From assembly GCA_949825065.1 (NCBI GenBank), contig OX463849.1, positions 35,669,199-35,733,198 of the forward strand: a DNA stretch of 64,000 nucleotides, in the 5' to 3' direction. Positions 56,295 to 64,000 of the stretch are shown here, one piece after another. Within the stretch, counting starts at the first letter, position 1. Each line of letters starts with the position of its first letter. This DNA comes from Odontocerum albicorne. Lineage: Eukaryota > Arthropoda > Insecta > Trichoptera > Odontoceridae. The notes beneath the pieces were generated by a model. It worked only from the letters and a program-made list of their open reading frames with translations. It ran no database searches and was not told the origin of the DNA. Both the position numbers and the translations under genes were made by a program.

Positions 56295-56940
56295 AATAAA
56301 TATCATGTATGTATAAATTTCTTAACAACTCAATTTATTCTTTACAACGATGATTTGTACCAATGACAAATAGATAGATAGAAAAATTAAAATGTATACA
56401 ATCGTTATGTGTTAAAAATTCAATATTGGTTACATAATTCGAGGCTCAAAGATTTTTATCGAGATATTTTTTATACTTATAATTAAATTACTGAAGAATT
56501 ATAAGAGAAAATATGAAACATATTGATAGCTAGGGATGTATATTTTTATCATAAAAAAAGACGACTTGAATAAATTTAAATAAACGCACACACGAGTATA
56601 TGATGTAACAAAATCAGCATCGTTTCTGTAATAACACGGATGTGTGTTGAAAATATTGTCTTTGCTTTTTTTTTAACTTTCATTGAAACATTATGGATTA
56701 AACCATATACCTAATGAATAATTCATCGTGGTGTGTATGTTGATTTCATTTAATATAAAATAATTTTTTTAATAAAAAAAGTGGCCTTTGATCAACCAAT
56801 ACTAATGAAGAAATTTATTAATGTATATTTTGATTGATTTTGGCTATTTCTCATCTATAATAATATATTAAATGAAGCAAAATACAATTTTACATTTTTT
56901 TAGTTGTATTTTATTAAGAATTTTCAGATATGTTTGTTGT
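56295..56940. other. AT-rich spacer, nothing recognised
   Basis: No feature was identified. Confidence 0.4.
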
Positions 56941-56943
56941 TTC

Positions 56944-57075
56944 TGATGTCCGTTGTGGTCCAATTGGTCTTTCAAATAACGCAGGTCTTCCAAAATGAGG
57001 GTGTGGGCTCGCTTCTTGTTGGTACCCTTTATTTTAAAGATAATTTTTTCAGCTTTTTCAACACTTTTCTAGTTA
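56944..57075 (+). mobile_element. SINE-A 5' part (plus arm of an inverted pair)
   Basis: Decayed tRNA head 'tgtggtccaattggtctttc', the former B-box region near 57005, then a shortened body up to 'cacttttctagttagttt'. Confidence 0.6.
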
Positions 57076-57079
57076 GTTT

Positions 57080-57215
57080 CTACAAGATATTTAAATAATT
57101 CTTAGTTGAGTGCAAGACTGGAACCTCTTTTAATAAACCTGGATTTTAGTGGGAATCGAACACTTAATCGTCGAGCTGGAAGACAGGTATCATACCAACT
57201 AGGTGAAAGAGGTCA
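57080..57215 (-). mobile_element. SINE-A 5' part (minus arm of an inverted pair)
   Basis: Minus strand head 'cacctagttggtatgatacc' with B box 'gtgttcgattccc' near 57150, then body 'ggttccagtcttgcactcaa'. The two arms face each other 3' to 3' with almost no spacer. Confidence 0.72.
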
Positions 57216-57574
57216 TTTTTGTACTGTTAACGTTTAATAGTATACGTTTGTTTCTATTGAATTTTATCATTTATGCTCTGTTTTAGTTTAGTGGCCGCAA
57301 GTAAATTGACAAATTAAACGCTCATTTTACACCACTCGCCAGTTAGTAATATGAACGGCAGATTCAATATCTCTGCCTAATGTAAAAAAGTGGATAAATA
57401 GGCAAAAACCGGCCAATATGGAAGCTATTCATGATTTTCCTCCAGGTTGGCCTGTTGTCCGTTTATTCACGACCTCACACATTGGTTGGCTTCCGTATGG
57501 AACATACAATAATGATTTGTCAGAAATGAAAAATACTGTTTTTTTGTTAGGATGATAGTTTAAATATAAAAAAA

Positions 57575-57900
57575 ATAAAATACTTAGGAATGTGAAATTG
57601 AAGCGAATGTATTGAGTAAGTTGAAGAAACACATTTTGAAATGGTTTGGGTATGTAGAACGAATGAATTAATAAATACTTATAAAACAAACAAATGGTGT
57701 AATTGTAAGTAGATGCGTGACAGAGGAAGACCAAGAATGGTTGTATCAAGTGATTGATATTTTGATAGAAAGAACTAAAAAGTAAAATAAATCATATAGG
57801 TTGTACGCAAAGGTGTATGGATATGGAAGAAGCGATACATGTGTGTTGAGATAGGAGAGGACTCCCAGCAGGGAGATCGTGACTGATGAGTTTGTTAAAC
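57575..57900 (+). mobile_element. LINE-K 3' portion
   Basis: Contains 'KKHILKWFGYVERMN' (FGHV-like region), 'DRGRPRMVVSSD', then 'VYGYGRSDTCVLR' and the end 'tcccagcagggagatcgtga'. Several frameshifts. Confidence 0.7.
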
Positions 57901-57904
57901 ATTT

Positions 57905-58605
57905 AAATAAATTAAGACCTGTACGTAACGCTTTGAATTTGAACATTAAACAACTTTTATATTTGAACATGGTGCAATAATCAAATATCTCGATATATGT
58001 ATCGATTAATGTCTAAAATGGTTTATGCATAAGAATTTCACAACAAAATTAAGCAAAACATAAATTGCAATATTTGGAAGATACTCAATTATTCGCCTTT
58101 TCTTTGCTTGTATTGGCTAAATTTCAATAATATACTTAAATAATCAAAACATCACAAACATTAAACAACATTCAAAATTTTTTTTGGAGTTTTCTAAAAC
58201 AAAGTTATAAATATGATGTTAAAAAATATGCATGTAATAACTGTCACATTATATTATACATCATTCTTGTGTTTTCTATGTTGACATTTGTCCGAAAACC
58301 ATTAATTACCACTGAATAAATTATGTAGTTGAATTATATAACTTTGTGCATCGTTATTACAGTTATGTGAAATCTTATAATATTTATAGGAAGTGTGTTT
58401 AAATGTAAAAGAGCGACTGTTATGATAATAAGCAGACTGGTGACATAAGTGTCACTAACTAGACAGTGGTTTATTGCTTTTTCTAAATAAATACATTAAT
58501 AACGATGAAATAACAATTTGTGTCGCACCATGTAAAAAGCAGAATATCATCAAAGGCGTTGTTACTCGAGAATCAAATCCACAATTATTGAAAGATTAAA
58601 AATAT
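57905..58605. other. AT-rich spacer, nothing recognised
   Basis: No feature was identified. Confidence 0.4.
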
Positions 58606-58611
58606 TTGACA

Positions 58612-58735
58612 TCGTTGCTGGGCTTCGTAGAAGATGATTCCTTCACCATTCCAACGTCAATTTAGTTGCAAAGCAAAGCTTTGATGTAGAGTTTTGTTCA
58701 TTTTTTTTTCATTCTTTAAGGGAGTGAGAAAAAAA
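58612..58735 (+). repeat. dispersed repeat, pair with 41093-41210
   Basis: Same ordered blocks as 41093-41210 with moderate divergence. Both copies are on the plus strand. Confidence 0.65.
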
Positions 58736-58740
58736 TAGAT

Positions 58741-58789
58741 AAGTTGAGTGGAATGATAGGAAGAAAGTTGAGTGGAATGATAGGAAGAA
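58741..58789 (+). repeat. 24-bp tandem duplication
   Basis: 'aagttgagtggaatgatagg' plus 'aaga' occurs twice, at 58741 and 58765, without differences. Confidence 0.95.
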
Positions 58790-58894
58790 AGGCATCTAAC
58801 TGTTGGCTTTAAATTGAGAATTCCCCGCATCTGCACATGTGTAAAAACACATATTTAGTAAGAAAACTTACAAAAGGAGACGAATAACTAAGAA

Positions 58895-59165
58895 AGAGGT
58901 TTTTCACCTTCTCAAAAAGGGTCGTCTTCAAATATTCGTCATCCTTTGTAACTTTTCCACTATCTGATAAGTACTATTTAAACAACAAATTTCTTTAACA
59001 TGGTCTAAATTTTCTTTTCTCATCCATACATCGCATTCACTTTTATTTTCACACTGTTCTATCATCATAACTTTTCATTTCGTAACATTCGTTGTCAGAT
59101 CTTTCTCTTTATATCTCTTATACAATTTATTTATCGCACTCTTAGATACCTCTCAGACGTTATTA
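58895..59165 (-). mobile_element. LINE-K reverse-transcriptase fragment
   Basis: Minus strand around 59030-59150 reads 'LYKRYKEKDLTTNVTK' and 'KVMMIEQCENKSECDVWMRK', equivalent to the GLKIN(A/V)xKxKxMV region that follows the YADD box (compare 30900-31000). The YADD box itself is not retained. Confidence 0.55.
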
Positions 59166-59199
59166 AAACGATAACATAAATAGGTAATTCATCAAAACT

Positions 59200-59375
59200 A
59201 AAATGATCTGTGTCACCAAATCAAAGTTATTATGCAATTATATAAGTCAATATAAGAAAACTAATCAAAAAACAAATGACAATTTAAAGATTCAACTGAC
59301 AAAGCTTAAAAAATTTAAGAATCGATCTATAAGTGGAAAAGTTCCACGAATAAAGAAGAAACGCAACAACGCAAT
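59200..59375 (+). repeat. dispersed repeat, pair with 44990-45185
   Basis: Carries the 'aatcgatctataagtgg' and 'aagaaacgcaac' blocks. Here a 66-codon frame stays open (IQLTKLKKFKNRSISGKVPR), whereas stops break it in the other copy. It might be an old coding piece. Confidence 0.65.
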
Positions 59376-59619
59376 GCAAACGCAACAACATACGCAATTA
59401 TAATGTCGTAAAATATATTGTGGATATCTTACCAATATTAAAGAAAACATTGCAGTTGCCAATATTCTTGGGATAACATTTGTTGTTCATTATTGATATA
59501 TCGGTTGTGAATTTACTTTCAGACAGTAGCGTTTATAAGCTGTCTTTTGTAAATTCAAAACAAGACGCTCCAAGCGATATTTTATTATAAGACAACGCCA
59601 TATAAGTAAGACTGTACAA

Positions 59620-59805
59620 TTTATTATTAAGTAGTTTCAATACTGGAAGATTCAGGGGATTATTCAAACTTTATTGTTAAATTTATTATTAAGTAGTTTC
59701 AATACTGGAAGATTCAGGGGATTATTTAAACTTTTTTGCTAAATTTATTATTAAGTAGTTTCAATACTGGAAGATTCAGGGGATTATTTAAACTTTTTTG
59801 TTGAA
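59620..59805 (+). repeat. 62-bp minisatellite, three units
   Basis: Units start at 59620, 59682 and 59744 with 'tttattattaagtagtttca' and continue with 'atactggaagattcagggga'. Differences are confined to a few positions near 'attcaaac' or 'atttaaac' and the end of each unit. Confidence 0.97.
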
Positions 59806-59809
59806 TTTG

Positions 59810-60425
59810 AGTTTTGTGAATATTAGTAGATCACTTTTGCAGTAATGCCTTTGAAAACTGGTAACTCCTTTAGTCTGAGGCAGATACGAGTAGTCATCTT
59901 CTCGAATCTGTGTCTGAGTGCTTCGAAATGAGAGAAAAACTTTGAAATCAATTTCATTTTATTAAATGAATTGATTTTTCAGAATCGATCCGATAGGATG
60001 GGGTATTATGACAAGACTTTTGCCATTACTAGTTCTGTCGCGTGCAATGGTCTACTTCTAAGTGTAAGACATCTCTAAGGGGAGTATGCAGCTTTAGGAA
60101 GCACTTGCGAAAAACCCTTTATGGGAGATCTTATTTTTTTAAATTATATATGTACACTACACTCATATATTATACCTAAAAGCGAACGTATAACTATTAT
60201 ACGTGTATATAGGAGGATCTACAAAAAATCTTTGCATTTCGTACTCCCTTGGTAATTTTTTTGCGTATTTTTTTTTTTACCAAATATGTTTTCTAAACAT
60301 ATGTGGATCGAAGGAAGTAAACAATCAAACGGCCGCAGTCTCCACCTTCCTATACTTAAACTCAACATATTTAATGTTTTGTAATATTTTTAATTTATCA
60401 ATAATACGAGTCGAGTTTTGGATTT
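59810..60425. other. spacer, nothing recognised
   Basis: Short frames only. A slightly GC-richer stretch at 59860-60100 is unassigned. Confidence 0.4.
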
Positions 60426-60429
60426 CAGA

Positions 60430-60610
60430 GCTAGAGCGCTTTTGAAAACAGTTTGCTCTCTAAATGGCGCTTTGTAAATTGTTTATTATTTCTATTAGAA
60501 GAACTTCATTATTATTTTTACACTCAAATATTTTTTTCAAATACATTTAATCTTCTTATAATGGTGTCTTTGATGGAGAGTCTGCTTTCGGCGCTATATA
60601 AATTGTCTTT
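60430..60610. repeat. unnamed dispersed repeat, two related blocks
   Basis: 'gcgcttttgaaaacagtttg' and 'ctctaaatggcgctttgtaa' near 60437-60477, and 'gagagtctgctttcggcgct' plus 'atataaattg' near 60577-60607, are related to each other and, inverted, to 24820-24870 and 26628-26680. Confidence 0.45.
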
Positions 60611-60614
60611 TTTA

Positions 60615-61685
60615 TTACATTATCTTGTTTGCAAGCTTACACTTTGTTTTGGTAGATCAAACGTGAAAACTGGTTGGTGGTTAAGTGTTTCAAGTTATTG
60701 AAATGAATTTGTTATGCGTTTTTCACTCAACTATTATTTGATATGGATCAAATATGATTTAATTATTTCCAACTCAAGTGTACTTAATTATATCCGTTTC
60801 GAAAAAAAATAAAAATCGTGTAAATTTTGTTTAGTTTTCATTCGATAGATTTCCCGTAAAAGGTTTGCATTAAGCAATAGTCCGTCTGTTTCCTAATACA
60901 ATAAACATTTGTCGCAGTTTCTCTTTATATTGATAAAGTGGCTGAAGTCACGCTGCAAGTCACCATTAAGGCCAATGTCGTAGACAGGTGCAATCCGATT
61001 GGAAGAAGTGTTTCGACATTTTTTTAGTCACCATCATCATTTTAATTTGTTTGAAAACTCATTTTCAATCAAAACAAAGTGATCAAAGATTAGAGATTTG
61101 ACTTAAGAATGTGTTTGTGAAGAAAGTACATATATTGGAATGACACAGATAAATATTTGCACTAGAACAGAATAACAAAAACGTTAATTTAATACTTCTT
61201 TGTACAGTGCATAATATGGTTTATTTACTAGCAATCTCTTCTAGCCAATCGTTTTACAAAATTTTGAGTTAAAGTTGGTGGATTGAAATTTTGGACGCAG
61301 AGAAAAAAACATTGTATTTATAATTATTATATTATATTTATTAATTGATTTCATTCGAAAATGGTGTACGTTTCGTCTACAATCGCAATAATCGTCTTCT
61401 TTGTCGTATGCCTGTCGTATATTTGTCGTATTTGAGCGTTGTGGTCCTCTGTTATGTCTCGAACTTGGCGCACAACCTGTATTTGTCTCTCCTGGTTATG
61501 GACTAAAAATGTCGCACTTAAAAAAAGTCACGAGGGAGAAAGTATGTTGAAGCACTCAGACACACACACATTTCAAATAATGTTTTCCTAATTTCATACA
61601 AGTATTTAGAACCCTTCAAAAAGTAAGTACCAACAATAATCAAAGTCACGATCGCCTGATTTGATTAAAATATATAATTTTTGAG
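60615..61685. other. spacer, short SINE-like tail piece
   Basis: 61218-61275 ('ggtttatttactagcaatct', 'acaaaattttgagtta') matches 37090-37160. The remainder is unassigned. A GC-richer stretch at 61370-61510 has repeated 'gtcgta' words. Confidence 0.4.
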
Positions 61686-61689
61686 TTTT

Positions 61690-62280
61690 CCGACAATGGA
61701 GAGAGTGAGGCTGATGTGAAAAGAAGAGGTAGAGTGGTAAAAAAATGCGATGTCAAAGCTGGAAAAGATATGGAAGAGCAGAACTATCACCATCACGACG
61801 AAAATGCGTCTAGTTGAGTCTCTCGTCTTCGCAATATTCACGTATGGTGCGGAGACTTGGACTCTGAGAGCAAGCGAAAGACGTATAATGGTTGTTTTTG
61901 AAATTTGGCGCTGGATAAGGATATTATGAATTCCATGGACGGCAAGGCGAACTAACGTCTCAATTTTCGAAGAACTGAGAATCACCGACAGATTGTCGAC
62001 AATATGGTTTCGACGAGTTCTTCGGTTCTTTGGGCACATTGCTCATGCCCAAGGAGACATCGGGGAAAGACTTGTGGTTACTGGAGGCGTTGAAGGACGA
62101 CACGTAAGAGGAAGAACCCCAATGCGTTGGACTGACCAATGAAAAATGCAACTGGACTACCCTACCCTTAACAACTGTCCTTCGAGCTTCGGAGTGCAGG
62201 GATGGATGAAGAGGAGTCATCGGAAGCTATCATGGGAGTCACGACGCTCATTTATGAGCTACACGACAGGATGATGATGA
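61690..62280 (+). mobile_element. RTE-like LINE, pol C-terminal region, relatively young
   Basis: From 61749 one frame stays open apart from two TGA codons for nearly 400 bases. It reads KMRLVESLVFAIFTYGAETW, then a basic segment, IPWTARRTNVSIFEELRITD, RLSTIWFRRVLRFFGHIAHA and GRHVRGRTPMRWTDQ. This is the C-terminal signature (FPIFLYGAETW, IPWT..RTN, FGHI, RGR.P.RW.DQ) of an insect endonuclease/reverse-transcriptase LINE group usually placed in RTE. Both internal stops fall where the family often has arginine, so they are probably CGA to TGA changes. After a frameshift the last codons (VIGSYHGSHDAH) and a GATGATGATGAT-type tail at 62268-62283 follow. 5'-truncated; catalytic domains absent. 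Confidence 0.88.
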
Positions 62281-62289
62281 TAATTTTTG

Positions 62290-62780
62290 AGACTTAGAAC
62301 TAAGTAGAAGAATAAGGAAAAAATAAGAAAGATAAATAACACTAAGTTTAATCTAGGAAGTGAAGCAAATACTTGTAATATTAGCTTATTTTATTTTTGT
62401 GAAAATAATTGCTATGTGATTGATTATATTTTCCTAATGCATGCTCATGTTCCTATAATTTTCTAAGAAATGCGATAAATCAGAGTAAAAAGCGTGTGTA
62501 AGAGCCAATCATTGCTTGTGGTTTTATAACCGGCGCACTGCGAGGCACGTCACCAGATTATCGTGGAAACTGTGAAACGTAATGATATTCTGTAATTACT
62601 AAATCTAAGAAAACAGACGTCGATCAAGATATAGTAAATAGTATTGATATTAAGTTCTGTGTCATAAAAAGATTCTGCAAGGTGGCCCAAAAAAAATGAT
62701 TATTTTTGGGAAAAATATTAATTATTCCCGTTTTTATCTTTTCAAGATTTTCAAGCACACAGAGAATTTTTAAAATGACA
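62290..62780. other. spacer, nothing recognised
   Basis: No feature was identified on either strand. Confidence 0.4.
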
Positions 62781-62784
62781 CACA

Positions 62785-63320
62785 TTAATGTTTATTTATT
62801 TAACACTCCACTTTTAAACAATCTGCAGGGCTTACGGTCAAGTGGCAATCTCTTCTAACCAACCAAATAAAAGTAAATAAAGGAAGTTACACGGTCGTAA
62901 AACATATTCAAATAATTATTCACCTTCACAAATTTCATGAACAATATACATTGTAAAAATAAATGTGAGATATCATCAATTAAATGAAAATTATGGGATG
63001 GTGGAGAGCAAAGAAAAATCAGAAATAAAACATATTCTGTTATTGACTTGAAATTAAGAGTTTTTCAGTCGCTTTTTAAAACATACTAATGAAGGAGCGA
63101 GTCTAGCGTCAGTTTGTTACTGGTTCCAGAGTCCCACTGAATGGATAGTCAAGGACAACGTAAAAAAAGAAGGGCGGTGAACAAGGAAAGCCAATAAAAC
63201 TATCTGAGCTTAGCGATCATCGGAAAGACGTTGAATATTCTTAGCAAGATCAAAGGGAGTGGCGGGACAGTTAATGACATTATACAAAAGTGACAGTATG
63301 CAATTATATATTTATATACC
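62785..63320 (-). mobile_element. LINE-J 3' end with coding terminus
   Basis: From the left: the complement of a TAAATAAA-type tail, 'aagtggcaatctcttctaac' and the 3' UTR (to about 63060). The complement of coding sequence follows, reading on the minus strand LLYNVINCPATPFDLAKNIQ, LAFLVHRPSFFTLSLTIHSV and TDARLAPSLVCFKKRLKNS. It corresponds residue by residue to 8915-9170 but retains a long 3' UTR. A few stops and frameshifts; dead. Confidence 0.88.
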
Positions 63321-63678
63321 ATGTTGCTATCAATAAACTTGTGTTTATTTATTTAACTATGATATTTTTTTTATGTTCGGTGATCGAAAATAATTCTTAC
63401 ATATATATGGTTTCAACAGGATAGAGTCCCTGCGTATATTACAGCGACCACGAGGGATCAGCGAGCTTTTGGTTGAACTTTTTGATGATAGTCAAAGAAA
63501 ATACTCTTCATGAGTTTTTAATTGATTATGAAGGTACTACCATATATGACTAACTGATAACATTTTTGGAAGACGCCAATGTTGACTTAAAAGGTTGATT
63601 CAATCTGTAATCTGATAGTCATAATGTTCTATCATGAAAAAACTTTGATTTTTGTGACGTAACGGGTACAGTTCTCGG

Positions 63679-63884
63679 CGGTAAGTAATACACGTCAGAC
63701 TTAAGAAAGAGGCTGTCAGCCGTAATCAGCTAACTTCGGCTTTGTAAAGCATCGTCTCTGTCGCACGATGCGCTAACAGTTTCGCGACGGAATACGTGTA
63801 TGAATGACAGACGACGCTCTACGAAGCCGAAGTTAGCTGATTATATACAGTCTCTTTCTTAAGCCCAATGTGTTTTACTTACCG
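63679..63884. mobile_element. 206-bp foldback element or MITE with arms over 70 bp
   Basis: The left arm (63679-about 63763: cggtaagta, 'gacttaagaaagag', 'aatcagctaacttcggcttt', 'gtaaagc', 'atcgtctctgtc') and the right arm (about 63806-63884) are reverse complements with few mismatches and one short gap. The roughly 40-bp centre is unpaired. No coding capacity. Ends start cggtaagta; no target-site duplication is evident. Superfamily not assigned. Confidence 0.82.
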
Positions 63885-64000
63885 TTGGGTACTGAATAGT
63901 ATTTATCTGTAATATCACGAATAAATGGTATGTTAGGATATATTGAACATCAAACTGACATTGATCTTTAAGCTGCCATTTTACTGGGTATGAAATCTTG
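63885..64000. other. window edge, nothing recognised
   Basis: AT-rich end of the window. Confidence 0.4.

Noticed and set aside
61665..62220. Minus-strand frames of 124 and 86 codons
   Set aside because: They are antisense shadows of the RTE-like coding sequence, which has clear family motifs on the plus strand.

Overview
This window looks like AT-rich, repeat-rich nuclear DNA from an arthropod, most likely an insect. It has no dense operon-like gene layout and no complete host gene that I can recognise. Nearly everything that can be identified is transposable-element debris: non-LTR retrotransposons (Jockey/CR1-like, RTE-like and a YADD-type family), two tRNA-derived SINE families, Tc1/mariner, hAT and Penelope-like repeats, foldback elements, minisatellites and one very long (TA)n tract. 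The species cannot be fixed from the sequence alone.

Layout. 0-8 kb: SINE-A copies, an internally deleted mariner, and three copies of a foldback-type repeat in AT-rich spacer. 8-14 kb: a frameshifted Jockey/CR1-like 3' end (called LINE-J here), then long unassigned AT-rich DNA with GC-richer patches. 14-19 kb: short repeats, an inverted pair of Penelope-like repeats carrying a hammerhead-like core, GC-rich islands, and a possible 41-nt exon. 20-30 kb: SINEs, a 193-bp LINE tail with a perfect 16-bp target-site duplication, and a hAT remnant. 30-33 kb: a reverse-transcriptase pseudogene with its YADD box (LINE-K family) followed by two unrelated minisatellites (76 bp and 71 bp). 33-41 kb: SINE-B and SINE-A copies, two GC-rich islands, a LINE-J 3' UTR ending in a hairpin, and about 460 bp of (TA)n. 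41-59 kb: a graveyard of LINE-K fragments in both orientations, mixed with a hAT MITE with its TSD, PLE-like and tRNA-like pieces, and two host-like exon candidates. 59-64 kb: a 62-bp minisatellite, a fairly young RTE-like C-terminal region, another LINE-J 3' end and a 206-bp foldback element.

How the parts relate. SINE-A has the same 3' end as LINE-J, so LINE-J is the likely source of the enzyme that mobilised SINE-A. SINE-B has a different body and its own 3' tail, and no partner LINE is visible for it. The best host-gene candidates are a plus-strand terminal exon with poly(A) signal at 51677-51910 and a minus-strand first coding exon at 53920-54030 with a duplicated CCAAT-containing segment just upstream. 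The second could instead be the start of a transposase-derived gene. No CRISPR, rRNA, functional tRNA or viral genome was found.
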